Source: Calonectria ilicicola
Taxonomy: Eukaryota; Ascomycota; Sordariomycetes; Hypocreales; Nectriaceae
Reading direction: 5' to 3'
Length of the DNA: 64,000 nt
NCBI GenBank assembly: GCA_020809705.1
Contig: CP085831.1
Coordinates: 4,650,001-4,714,000 of the forward strand
Both the position numbers and the translations under genes were made by a program. The notes under the pieces are model-generated. The model had not been told where the DNA came from. It did not search any database and saw nothing but the letters and a program-made list of their open reading frames with translations. This document shows positions 23,025 through 34,545 of this stretch, piece after piece (the stretch's first letter is position 1; each line of letters starts with the position of its first letter).

Positions 23025-24083
23025 ATGTTTGCAACTAGCCGTGTTTCGCGCGCCGTCCTTACTCGGAGGTGAGTCAATCTGTTGAACTAAGCAAGGCAAT
23101 ACAATTGACTTTGGGACACACTCAGGCCATTGAGGGTTACATCGACGTCTCAACTAGGAATTTCTGGTGCATTCCCATCTACTGCCAGGATGACCTCGTC
23201 TGCCGCCGCTGCAACTAAGCCGGCTTTCTCAGCCGTCCAGCCGATTACTAATTTTGAAGAGACCGTCGCAAATCGTCCAGACTTTGACCACTCTGAGGTT
23301 CCCATTGAGGTGACCAAATCGCCTGATCCTACGTGGTCATATGGTAAAGGCGTTCGCACCGGGCCGAATCCTTCAACAGCGGAGGCACAAGAGCACACCG
23401 AGATCGACCCTTATTCCTCGGACCGATCAATTGTACAAAATTACCGTTTATTGGTCTCTGGAATTGCCCCTAGACCTATCGGCTTTCTCAGCACAGTATC
23501 CGCAGATGGCAAAACTAAGAATCTTGCTCCCTTCAGCTATTTTCAGCTGGTCGATCATGATCCTCCCATGTTCATCATCAGTTTCTCATCTAGATTCGGG
23601 CCAATCAAAGATACTTACAAGAATCTGAAAGAGACGGGTGAATGTGTAATTAACACGGTGTCCGAGAGTATGATTGAAGCAGTCAGCGCTTCTTCGATTG
23701 ATGCTCCCTATGGCCTTTCTGAGTGGGATATTACAGGCTTGACTGAGGCGCCAACAACAACCGTTAAACCTTCTCGTGTCAAAGAGTCGGTATTTTCAAT
23801 AGAAGGGAAACTTGTCGATATCAAAGAGTTTGAAGGACATAAGCCGGGTATGAGCAACGCCGCGATATGTCTTGTGAAGGCAACTCGCTTTTGGGTCCAA
23901 TCAGATGCAGCCAACAAGGATTTCAGTCATATTGAACTTGAGAAGCTCCGTCCGATTGCCCAGCTGGGCGGTATGTCCTATGGACGAATTTCATCTACCT
24001 TTGAACTTCCCCGTACAAGATGGGTTGATCAACAGCCCAAAAGCGAGCTTTTGGCCAAGTTGGATCGCGCAATGCTTGATTAG
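23025..24083 (+). CDS. Flavin reductase-like, FMN-binding split-barrel protein, probably mitochondrial
   Basis: Two exons, 23025-23068 and 23126-24083, give 333 aa. The first exon encodes MFATSRVSRAVLTR and the basic, acid-free leader runs to about residue 50. The flavin-binding split barrel begins with LVSGIAPRPIGFLSTVSADG, then NLAPFSYFQLVDHDPPM, IKDTYKNLKETGECVIN, SASSIDAPYGLSEWDITGL and RPIAQLGGMSYGR near the end. Related proteins bind FMN and act as flavin reductases or unidentified oxidoreductases. Its reaction is not known, but it shares the promoter dyad and targeting signal type with the proline enzymes next to it, suggesting the same compartment and induction. Confidence 0.87.
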
Positions 24084-25220
24084 GGCAGTTTGTCGGTAAT
24101 GACTGCAGGAACCTTTAGATTCACAGATGTACATCGGCCGCATAACAACATTTCTATAGTATCCTATAAATAACAGCGGGATATGCTCGATGTGTTGGTG
24201 TCCATCGTTCCAGAATATCGGATCACAAACTAAACTGTTTATTGAGCACAAGTCTAGTTAAAAAGGAAGCTTCCTGGTCAGGGAGTAAGAGAATATTTTG
24301 TTATAAAATTCTTGTTAGTCATCCATTTATAGAATCGCATGATAAATGGATATTTCAATTTGAACCTCACCGAATTTGACCAGTTGGAAAGTTCTTGAAT
24401 CTTTGCTTGAGGAAATAATTGATGCGTTTTGTGTCTTCCCATCCAGGCTATCAGATAACTAAGCAATTCGAATATCTACAAGAAGGGGCACATTGTGGAT
24501 TTGGTGTCTCTTGGATCGATTCTAAAATAATTGACAAGCATGCTGGACAATGATCTTGCCAGATGATCAACAAAGCAAGAGCCCTAATGTCTAAAGCTAG
24601 CGAGAAGAAAATATGTTTAATTATTCGAAGGAAAGAAACCGAGGTGCAATTTTGGAGATAATAGAAGGTAGCTTTGGATGTTTCCCCGCTGATTCCCGTG
24701 ATTTCCGGTTTTCGATTAATGGGACCCACCTATCCTGACATTCTGGACATTTCGGCGCGGCCTTGGCACCCCCCTGCTTGTTCTTCATCTGAGGGCGTTT
24801 AATCCGGATATAGTGCTGTATGGAGCTAAAGGGCGTAGTAAATGTCCAGACGGAACCCTAGACAGGTTATGTCTCGTATGATCCCACCGTGGTTAGGCGG
24901 GGAGCCAGGGTTCATAGATCCTAGCGTGGAGACCCCAACTTTTTGCCCTCACGGAATTGAAGCATGGGGTTCATCCTACCGATATTCTTTGGGGCTCAAG
25001 TGGCTCAAATTTCCAAATTTGGAACCGCAAAGATTACTGACCTCGGCATCTAAAGGCCTTCTTACCGGTGCTACAAACTTCCCTGTTTGCTATTTTCAGC
25101 CTCCACATGACATCCAAGTCTAACCAGCTCATAAAAATAGCTATAAAGGAAGCGTGGCTCAAATAATGCTCTGTCGACTGATATGGCATCAAACTAACAA
25201 AGAGCAAAAAAGAAATTGAG
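24084..25220. other. Intergenic region upstream of the carboxylesterase
   Basis: No supported gene. I looked for the CGGAA-N5-TTCCG dyad and found only single CGGAA/CCGGA half-sites (for example near 24805 and 24851), so I do not place the esterase in that regulon. Confidence 0.4.
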
Positions 25221-27125
25221 ATGGGGCTTCTAGGTTTGATTGCGACAGCCACGACTTTGATCTGTGGTGTACTGGCGCAACGTCGAGCTGGGCAGGCTCC
25301 TCGTGTCACTCTAAGGAACGGAACCTATCAGGGCAAGTATGTGTCTGAGTATCATCAAGATCAATTCCTGGGAATTCCTTATGCCCAACCGCCGATTGGG
25401 GATCTTCGTTTGCGAAACCCTCAAAGCTTAAATACCTCATTCAGTGGAGAGAGAAATGCCACCGAGTACGGCGGCTCTTGCGTTGGCTACGGGGCAAGTT
25501 GAGACAAATGCATTGTGCACATCTTGGAATATGTGCTAATTCGATCATAGAACGCCGATAATTGGCCACATTTCTTGTCTGAAGACTGTCTGACCATTCA
25601 TGTAACAAGACCTGCTGGCTACTCAAACGGCGCCAAACTTCCTGTTGGCGTCTTCATCCATGGTGGGGCTTGGATTCAAGACTACGCCGCGAATGGTGCC
25701 TACAACCTGAGCTTTATTGTGGAAGAATCTGTGAAGATGAAAAAGCCAATCATAGGTGTATCTTTTGACTGTGAGTGTGATTTCCGCCCAATACAACAAT
25801 GTTTGCTCACCTTGAACAGACCGCTTGTCAGCATGGGGCTTTCTTGCGAGTAAGGACGTCATGGATTCTGGTGTCGCAAATCTTGGTATGAAGGATCAAC
25901 GCCTCGCGCTGCACTTTATCCAAGAAAACATCGAGGCCTTTGGCGGTGATCCGGATAAGGTTGTCATTTGGGGAGAGAGCGCTGGTGCCGGAAGTGCGCT
26001 CATTCACGCAACCGCCTATGGTGGCAGAGACGACAAACTGTTTCGTGGAATCATCTCTCAAAGCGGCGCAGAGGGTTCTCACGTCAAGAACCTGACCAAG
26101 GCAACTGAGCGATACGACAATATCACGCGCGACACCGGTTGCAGCGATGCCGCAGACAAGCTCGATTGTCTCCGAAAAGTGCCGTTCGACGTCTACAACG
26201 TGGCCATTATGAATCTCACCTCGAACAGCTTCAACCCCATCGTGGATGGCGACTTCTTCCCAGAGTACTCTAGCGATTTGCTCGCGCAGGGAAATTTCAC
26301 TAAGACACCACTGCTGATTGGTACAAATGCCGACGAGAGCGCCTTTTTTTCGGCTGCCGCTGTCAACTCGGATGATGCTATGGCTGCTCGAATTGCCAGC
26401 TACGGAGGTGACTCGAACACAACATCAATCCTCATGCAGTTATACCCTGACATCGACGCCCTTGGCCTTCCGGCTGGGTACAGGAACCAATTGAATTCAA
26501 CCCTTGGATCTCAGTACAAGCGAACGATTGCGTTTGCGACGGACCACACTTTTTTGTCCTTTAGGCGGAGCAGAACAGATGCTTGGTCCAAAGCTGGAGT
26601 TGATGTGTATTCCTACCTGTTTGAAACCATCCAAACCGTTTGTAAGTGCCAGGTTCTTATTTGACGCCACGTGAGACGGATTTAGCAATCTAATTGACCA
26701 TTTCTTTTTACTAGATCCTGCCTCCATTGGTACACCGCACTTGATCGATGTGGCCTATGTCCTATATAATACACTTGGCATTGGTTTCGATGCTGGTTCT
26801 GCACCCCTAGAAAAGGCGCCAGCTTCAGTCTTAGAACTAAGCCGTCTTATGTGTCGGATGTGGGTCAGCTTCATTCATGATTTGGATCCCAACAACCACC
26901 AACGTATGTGTATTGCGTATACAAGACTTGCTAAACACGCCCAAGTGGATGCTAACAATATTTGCAGTGGCTCGTGTTCCTGAGTGGGTCAAATTTAACG
27001 CCACTGACGGCTACGGGGAAAACTTTTACTTCCACCCAACCAAGTTTGGCATGGCGACGGATACTTTCCGTCTGGCAGGAACGACGTTTTTGAACGCCGT
27101 GGATAAGGAACAATTTGGACGATAG
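25221..27125 (+). CDS. Secreted type-B carboxylesterase/lipase
   Basis: Five exons (25221-25493, 25551-25770, 25820-26641, 26715-26903, 26968-27125) give 553 aa. A signal peptide (MGLLGLIATATTLICGVLAQ) is followed by the alpha/beta-hydrolase core: GIPYAQPPIGDLRL, SEDCLTIHV, the oxyanion motif FIHGGAW, the nucleophile elbow GESAGAG (Ser about residue 218), Glu in TNADESAFF (about 337) and His in GTPHLIDVAYV (about 447). The triad is complete. The first intron starts with GC (GCAAGTTG) and ends TAG, a GC-AG intron; using the nearby GT instead would break the frame. Type-B enzymes hydrolyse carboxylic esters of many kinds, so the substrate is open. Several N-x-S/T sites fit secretion. Confidence 0.92.
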
Positions 27126-28085
27126 CCATCTCAAGTGTTATTTATATAGCGATGTATTTCAATAAATTGCAATCAGAATACAAGAAATGCCCAGCCTAAT
27201 TTAGTGTGGCTGTGTAACTCTGAGACCAGTCGAGTCCTGTACAATTGTGATGAGTGGGATCGCGGCGAGCTTCCAGGCGTAGGGACCTTGACCTGTCACC
27301 TAGAATGATCGTGTCAGTACTTGTACAGATGGATAAGGCGTGGCCCACACCATCTCGGTTTGCAAAAATTGTCGTATCCTCGGGATGATAATTCCTTCAG
27401 TTGTCTCTTTACTCCGCAGCGGCAAGGGTAATGGGAGGTCTGGTTCGGGAATTACCGCCCTTAATTCCGTGGCTAGGGCAATAAGAGTGGCCAATTCCAG
27501 AGACCGTATGACATGACTGCCAAGCTGAACCCACAAACTAGGTAGCATTTACCTCAGCTTCACATGAGTGGTTAGCTTAATCACGCTTACCTCGGCTGGG
27601 GCATCCTATTCAGGTCTAGGACATCTTTAGAGCCCATGGGGCACTGGTTCCCCCACTAATAACAATAAACATGTGGAGAGAGCTGGGGTCTCCAGTTCTG
27701 ATCCACTGAGCTGGGCTGGGGGGCTTCAGCCAAGGCCCGCGGGGATTGGAGAGTTCGCTAGCTGTCTTGGGACGGCCGTCTTGCGCACTCAGGTGATGGC
27801 TTTGCCAGGCTAGACCATTGGAGCCTCCAATTGCTCTTTTTGGCTCTTGGCAAACGAAACCTATCCAGCTGGCTGGCACGCCATGGGAGAATCTCCGGAG
27901 ATTCTTAGAATCTGGGGAAGCTTAAAGCACCCTGGATGTATTCCACAACTAGAGCCCAACATAAAAGGATCCGATGCGGATCACACCCCAGATCTCCGCA
28001 TCGAGTTCAACAGCATCCAGTCTGTTTCTTTTTTTAAAGATATTTCTCTGGGCCGCATCGCACGCTTTCAGCGAAAGGGTACGCA
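27126..28085. other. Intergenic region upstream of sugar transporter 1
   Basis: No gene. 27600-27960 is G+C-richer and contains GGGG/CTGGGG runs that could act as carbon-response sites, but nothing specific can be claimed. Confidence 0.35.
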
Positions 28086-29861
28086 ATGGATCCCGAAAAG
28101 AACGAAGACTACGTCAGCCACAAGGAGCACTCCGCCGAGGAGCAGCTTGCGCGCTTGGCCAACCAAGAGGAGCACGAGCGTGGAAAATGGGAGGCCATCA
28201 AGCAAAACCCAAAGGCTTTTGCCTGGTGTCTCTACGCCGTCTTCACTGTGTTGCTCGTGAGCTTTGAGAACCAGGCTGCTGGTATCGTCATCAGCATCCC
28301 GCAATTTCGCAAGGATTTTGGATACTTTTACGAAGGAAACTATGTACTTGATGCAGATTGGCAGGCGGCTTTTAGTGGAGGTGCTGGTGCAGCGTAAGTA
28401 TACCACAACCAACCTGCTCTCCATGATCCGTTAGCTTACTTTGTTGGGTCGCAGGCTTGTCATTGGCGCCTTGATTGCAGGTGAGGTCGCGGACCTCATT
28501 GGTCGCCGCAACACGCTAGTCATTGGCATCATCATTTCAACTGTTGGAGTGACGATGGAGTTTGTGGCAACAACCAACGAACTATTCTTTGGTGGAAAGC
28601 TGGTCAATGGCTTGGCTGTGGGTACAATGCAAGCAACTTCAGCTTCATACATTGGCGAAGTAAGTCAATTCGAGATGGTATTTCCAGTAATGACAGACCG
28701 CTAACAGTATATCAGTGCGTACCGCTTGCCCTTCGCGGCTTGATGACATGTTTGATCGCCCTCGCGTTCACGGTCGGACCATTTATCGTATCCCTATTGA
28801 TGAACAGCCTCGGCGGAGGCGACGATCGATGGGCATACCGCGCCATCTTTTGTGCCCAGTATGGGTTTGCCGGTATCGCCGCCCTATTCGTCTTCTTCAT
28901 GCCTGAGTAAGTCCGTCCTAGCCTTTAATCGGCAACATGAATATCTCTAACATGGAAATTATAAAGGTCTCCTTGGTGGCTCATTGGTAAGGGCAAGGAT
29001 GAGAGGGCCCTCAAAGCCCTCCATCGACTCGGTTACACGGCAGAGTCGGGTGAGGATGTAAAGCGTGTTGCTACCATCAAGCTTACCCTTGAAGAAGTCA
29101 GCCGCGAGACCGCGGGTGTTACTTACTTGGAGTGCTTCCGCAAATCCAACCTGCGACGGACCTTGGTCTCCATCGCTCCGATGATTATCCAGCAATTCAC
29201 AGGCATTGTTTTCGCCGCCAGCTACGGAACCTACTATGCCCAGCTGGCCGGTTACAGCACCGACATGTCTTTTAAGCTCCAGGTTATTCAGCAAGTCTTG
29301 TCAATGACGGGCAACGTCATCTCCTGGTACCTCATTGACAAGGTAGGCCGTCGGGGCTTGACTCTCTACGGCACTATGGTTCTAACAGCAGTGCTCTGGG
29401 TCATGGGCGGTCTCGCTGTCGGTGGCAGTACCGCCGAGCTCAAGGGCGCTGTTGCCCTAATCTTGATCTACTGCTTCCTTTACAACGTCACAATTGGCGC
29501 AACAGCTTACACTTGCTTGACTGAAATTGCAACCTCTCGTCTTCGTGTGAAGACGGTGGCGATTGGAATTGCGTCTGCTAATTCCCTGGGCGTCATGTGG
29601 TCATTTGTGCTGCCCTATTTGTTCAACCCAGACAAGGCTAATCTCGGTGGTAAACTCGGCTTTATTTTTGGTGGCCTCTGTTTTCCTTCGATGGCGTTTA
29701 TCTGGTGGTACCAACCAGAGACCAAAGGTAGATCCTACGAGGAGTTGGATGAAATGTTTATGAAGAAGGTGCCTGCCAGGAAGTTTGCGACTTATCGTCC
29801 CGAAGCCCAGGTCCGTGGGGAGGAGGTTAAGAATGCGGTAGTGAGGATGGAAAATTCTTAG
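28086..29861 (+). CDS. MFS sugar transporter, MAL-type (alpha-glucoside permease-like)
   Basis: Four exons (28086-28393, 28455-28659, 28716-28906, 28967-29861) give 532 aa. A polar N-terminus of about 55 residues precedes twelve predicted membrane segments. Sugar porter signatures are VADLIGRRNTLV between helices 2 and 3, PLALRGLMTC, PESPWWLIGKGK before the central loop, DKVGRRGLTLYG and PETKGRSYEELDEMF at the end of helix 12. The C-terminal pattern with KKVPARKFATY is typical of maltose/alpha-glucoside H+ symporters of ascomycetes; related members carry other sugars. It resembles transporter 2 at 40.6 kb but differs in its helix regions and intron positions, so the two are not a recent tandem copy. 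Confidence 0.92.
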
Positions 29862-31440
29862 ATAATGCCGAAGAGTTGGCCATGTTGTACTAATATATGC
29901 CTCATATTGTAAGCGGTTGGATATGAGGATATCCTATAATTTTATATTATTTGAATGCTTAAAAAGCTATGTTTTATCCTTCTTCTTTAATCTCGCTTAG
30001 CTCTTGGAATTGCCCTACCCCATAGACCTGGGCTATGAGGACACAAGATTGATAGGATGATCGCTCCCTGCTGCGACTTCAAACTGATACCTACATTCGA
30101 GTAGCCCAAATGAGAAATATTGTATATTCATTTGTCGCATCTTGGGTTGATTCCGATCTGGTCGATAAACATCACGATAATTAACTCTGGCTAATGATGC
30201 CTTTAATGACCCTTGGGTATACTTGATGGACAACCTCACTGTCCCGAACCCGGTTTTTGCATTCGTCTTGGAATGGAAGATGCGAGGTAAAGACAAACCA
30301 TCGGGCTTGCGCGCCTTGCCTGTAGGTTTACATACTTGAACTCTTGAAATTGTACTTTTACTCATGTAGGCTATGTGCAAGAAGGCCAAATATTCAGGAG
30401 AACGGCAAAAATACTCGTTTTGCCCACGACTTAAGCAACCTTACGACAACGGAAACAGGGAGTTCAAGCCATCGAAAATGGCTTATTACGATAGAAGAGT
30501 AGTAAGGTAATCTCATGACTCATTATTTGAGACTCTTGCTACAGGCATACATACATTTTTCTCGGTGGACATTATTCTTTCTGTTTTAAATGCAAGAGTC
30601 CCGCCCAAGTAGGCAGCTTTTAATACAAATAGGGTTCAACAATATATGGTTGTGTTAGTAATAGTGTCTAGACCATACAAATAACTTCTTTATAGCCGTG
30701 TACAATATAACTTTAAGGTAGCTTCAAAAACTTTAATAGAAAAGTCTATCAATCTGGACACGTATTAAAGACGTGATCCCCGCCAAGATACATCCTATTG
30801 CATATATCCTAAATAATATCGGAAATGGCGATCGAACGCTTTTGAGTCGAGTGCCTAGCTATATGCCTTGATAAAGAAATGCAGCTGGGGAAGACCCAAT
30901 TGCCCCCAGGGGAAGGCATTTTATGAGAAGATTAAGGATGAGATGTACGAGCCCTGGTTATCCAGGGTAATCAACCAGGCTTTGAGTGTGAGGGATGATA
31001 TGGCGGCTTGATAGAGACCTAGCTCAGTCAAGGAAGAAATTCAATCTCTTTTACAACCTAAGCTCGGTGGACATACATAAAACACCTGCATTTAACATAA
31101 AAATACAAAAATAAAAATAAAAGAAATAATTTTCTATATATTTCTAAACTTATTTATAATAAAATGAATTAGGTTTTTGGTATTTTCTATGGATGTCTTA
31201 GGATTTGCCAGAAAAGCCCCGGTGAAATAGTTTGACGTATGCACTGCACAAATTCAAGCCAGAGACAACAAAACCAATATACAGGATAAAAAGGTCGGAT
31301 ATTAACTATCTAGTTCTCAACTATAGTACAAGATAGGCATCTTTAATCGTTCAAATTTTATAGATGGGTGTCTCCTTCATGTGAATAGAATTTGATTTGA
31401 TATCCAAAAAAAAAAAAAGCCTTGCATCTAGAGAGACCAT
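29862..31440. other. Intergenic region with a decayed coding relic
   Basis: A+T-rich overall, with A/T-dense sequence at about 31080-31175 and an A-run near 31409. The only coding trace is the relic at 30919-31080, listed separately. Confidence 0.45.
30919..31080 (+). pseudogene. Degenerate coding fragment with adjacent TGA-TAG stops
   Basis: One frame reads FYEKIKDEMYEPWLSRVINQ then ALSVRDDMAA, two consecutive stop codons (TGA TAG), then RPSSVKEEIQSLLQPKLGGH. The composition is protein-like on both sides of the stops. CGA and CAG changed to TGA and TAG by C-to-T mutation, as in repeat-induced point mutation, would explain the stops. Upstream sequence from about 30780 has similar fragments in shifted frames. 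The parent gene is not recognised. Confidence 0.4.
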
Positions 31441-31748
31441 CTATCGAGTGCAGCAAGACCACTAATCAATTTCAGTATAACTAATCCTCAGGCTAGAAGG
31501 AAATAATCAATACTTACATCCATTTTGCAAAACTTGGCGCTACCATCAGTAGTAATTGACACGCTTGGTTGGCCGTTTCGAGTCTGGCCAGCCGCACAAG
31601 TTGCTTCAGACAATCGAGGAGTGCAAGGGTTTCCAAAAGGTACTCTAATGGTCCTAGTTATAGCTCGGCAATCCCCCTGGGGAGCTGCCATAACAGACGT
31701 GCCAAACACGGCAATCAAGGTTGTCAGAGTGAGAATTGGAGATTGCAT
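31441..31748 (-). CDS. Small secreted cysteine-rich protein
   Basis: Two exons, 31518-31748 and 31441-31461, with a 56-nt intron (GTAAGT...TTAG) give 83 aa. The first 21 residues (MQSPILTLTTLIAVFGTSVM plus Ala) form a clear signal peptide; the mature part is about 62 residues. Reading through the intron would end the protein after four cysteines and add an unlikely hydrophobic tail, whereas the spliced form ends KMDWSCCTR and brings the total to six cysteines, as expected for three disulphides. A TATATAAA-type box lies on the minus strand at about 31857-31864, some 110 bases upstream. I do not recognise the family. It could be an effector, antimicrobial or cell-wall protein; no function is claimed. 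Confidence 0.7.
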
Positions 31749-33622
31749 TTTGAAAGAATCAGGAAATTGCTGATTGAGAAAGTAGTGTTATTGTGGTGAT
31801 TGTAAAATCAGGTTGAGAGTTGATGAGTATCTTGGAATTCTAGTCGACGAGAAGTGGTTTATATAGTGTTGACACATCTGTCGTTTCTTGGCTCGGGCAT
31901 TAATTGTCATGACTTGCTAATTTCGGCCACTCGCTAGGTCTAACTGTGCGAATTCGGGCCAAGCCATTAGTTGCATCTGCAAGTGATGTTTGTTGCTTCT
32001 GTAGCGGTCAATGATGCTTTAGACTAGCCAAATCGAGACCGGTGATCCAAGTTCCGCAGTGGATGGTTGGTTTGAGCGCAGTTAAATACATATGACCTAA
32101 AGTCGTTACGCAGACCCTGTAAGGACGGAGTCCGTGGATGAAAGAAGCTTATGCAGTGACGGAGGCCGTGAAAATGTGCAGTGAATTTGGTGTAACCGCT
32201 CTCTCAACAACCTTTTCTAATAATAGCAGATCATGCCCGCTCATAGAATCACAAAACCTGTGTCAGAACCAGGTCATCCATCGGCAGAGCTGCGTCATCA
32301 ACCAGGTAGAAGCTTGAATGTATTTATTTTATTTGTTTTCCTCGATGTCAAAATCTAATGTTTTTCTCCTTGATAAAAACCATGCTGGGTCAATCATCAC
32401 CAGGCTGTTTATTTTGTTGCGTGGCCATTTAAATGATATCTAGCCCTCTTAGGTTTAGTCTGTACAATTCTGGGATTGGACCATGCACATTGGCAACCGC
32501 TTAGGGCCTTTCCCATGCCTCTTTTGGGTTTATGTAAGCTTTGATTCGCAGTGCCGTATTTCGGACTATTGGTGGCTCCCATCGTCCGAGACCGAGTTCC
32601 AAGATTCCCTAGGTGAGTCAGAGATTGGGAAAGTTTGAACAAGTGCCCACTCACCGCTAGGAATTAGCCTCAAAAAAGAGGAAGCTTTCTGTCAGAATAA
32701 GCTGAATTTAGCTTTCACTCGAGATACCTAGATATGCCACTGCCGCCATGCAGTGGCGCTTGTCATTGGGAAGGATCGTCGACGAATCAAAAGCCCACAC
32801 ATACCCACGGAACTTGATAGCCCCATGTCTGCTACTCATGCCGTTATGATCAATTCAGTCGATTACACCAGGAGGACAAAAAGATTGGTCAATAATCGCA
32901 CTGGTAGCGATCACTGGAACTGACAATAGCTAGTAAGTAACATCAAACCCTTGCACGCTCAGCATCTGGTCCAGGTCGTAACACACACCTCGCCACACTG
33001 CCGAACAAGGTGGAAACCCTATTCTTAGAATCTGCCAGAAGCCATCACCACGGGTTCAAACACTCAGCCCACAATCCCGCATCACCATTCCATCACATGT
33101 CGATGCCAATGCCTGTCAAAACAACTCATTACCATTAGTGCATATTTGCCAATCAGGAATATTGCGGCCATTATATCCTGAAAAATAAATATTTAAAGCT
33201 AATGGAGTTTAGTATTAGCAAAGTTATTTATTTATTTCCGTGCCAACTGCACATACAGGCAAAATCCATCCACAAGTGGAAAGGAGAAGAGAAGAGACTG
33301 CACATGACATGCACTGACGGATTCATCCATCAAATGACGACAGCTCTCTGTTTGTGCACACCAAGTGCCAGTTTGAAGAGACGACTGATGAATTCTTCCA
33401 ACAGCTTCCATCTCCGCTTCTCAAAGCACTCGCCAACTGTCAACGGCCAGCTGCCAGTTTGCCAGTGGCGACGCACACTTTTTATTCTTCTTTTACAGTC
33501 TCGTCTTCCCTCTCTTTCTTCCCTCTCTTTCACTCACCTTCGCCAGCTTCATTCACACCTCTTTATCCACTTGGCCTTCCCACACCGCGTCCACTGACTC
33601 TTCGCAACATCAAAACAACGTC
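31749..33622. other. Long intergenic region
   Basis: Holds the promoter of the small secreted protein at the left and, at the right, a strong CT-rich tract (about 33490-33545) before the ATG at 33623, as in promoters of well-expressed fungal genes. No gene recognised between them. Confidence 0.45.
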
Positions 33623-34352
33623 ATGGATCTCAACGAACGTGTCGCAGCCCTGAACGCCCCCGGGCGCGGCGCCACCGAGGAAGACTGCCTCAGCATGGCT
33701 CTGGAGCATATTTCGCTCATTCAGGACAAAAACGCCATTTACATGGGTATGCGAAAGTCCTATGAGGCTCGGTCAGTAGTGGCGTATTCCCCTTCAGCTT
33801 GGGCTTCCTTTCCTTTCCCTTCTAACATGCATGTCCAGACGGGATGTCAACTCCGTCTCAGGCAAGCTTGCCGTCGAATACAAGAAGCTGGCCACTGATG
33901 AAAATGCTTCCAATGCCGACAAGCAAAAGTTCATCCGTCGCGTTGCCAAGATACTCGACCAGGCCGAGGCCGAAGCGAAGGCATCCCAAAGTAGCGATTT
34001 GATCACCGAGATCTATCGCTCCATCCTCGAGTGCTGCCAAATTGTCATCGGCCCCGTCAAGTCTCGATACAATACCCCTTTGCTCCGCTATATTACCATG
34101 GACTTCGTTCACCCGCTCGAGTCAGCCATTCTGATGTTTGAGAACGGCGCGCGAGTGCGACAGATCCCGGCCGTGCCAGCCCCGATGAAGACCTTCTGCA
34201 CCGAAGACATCCAGGAAGATATTTTGCCCATCATGGATTCGAACGCCAAGCCGAGACTCGACAAGCTCCTTGCCGACGGACCCTGCGACTGGATTTGCTC
34301 CAAGATGGCCTGTGTCAAGGGTGTCAAGTCTAAGATGCAGGTCTCAATTTAG
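33623..34352 (+). CDS. Conserved-looking protein of unknown function
   Basis: Two exons, 33623-33771 and 33839-34352, with a 67-nt intron containing a CTAAC branch site, give 220 aa. The protein is mostly helical and charged, without signal peptide or membrane segment. Recognisable stretches are EEDCLSMALEHISLIQDKNA, KFIRRVAKILDQAEAEAKAS and EIYRSILECCQIVIGPVKSR. The first 50 codons and the CT-rich promoter favour a real gene. I could not assign a domain; helical pairs of this kind resemble adaptor or microtubule-interacting modules, but that is only an impression. Confidence 0.6.
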
Positions 34353-34545
34353 TTGGCCGCCTTGTGAGGCTGAGTGGTTGGCTGCTACTAAATTTAACTC
34401 GTGGGCGTCATTGGGAAAGGATTCCCAGCGATCATCGCTTAGTAATCAGAAACCCCATCAGAGACGTGTCTGTTTCGCGGCTCAACAAGGCCCATGATGA
34501 TGATTGTCATTTATCCCACAATAGCATGCCCCAGCTCGCGAAATC

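Noticed and set aside
24842..25123. A 93-codon frame upstream of the esterase
   Set aside because: No family pattern, no splice structure, inside the promoter region of the next gene.
33202..33600. A 131-codon frame before the unknown gene
   Set aside because: Covers the CT-rich promoter tract, which explains its Ser/Leu/Phe composition.
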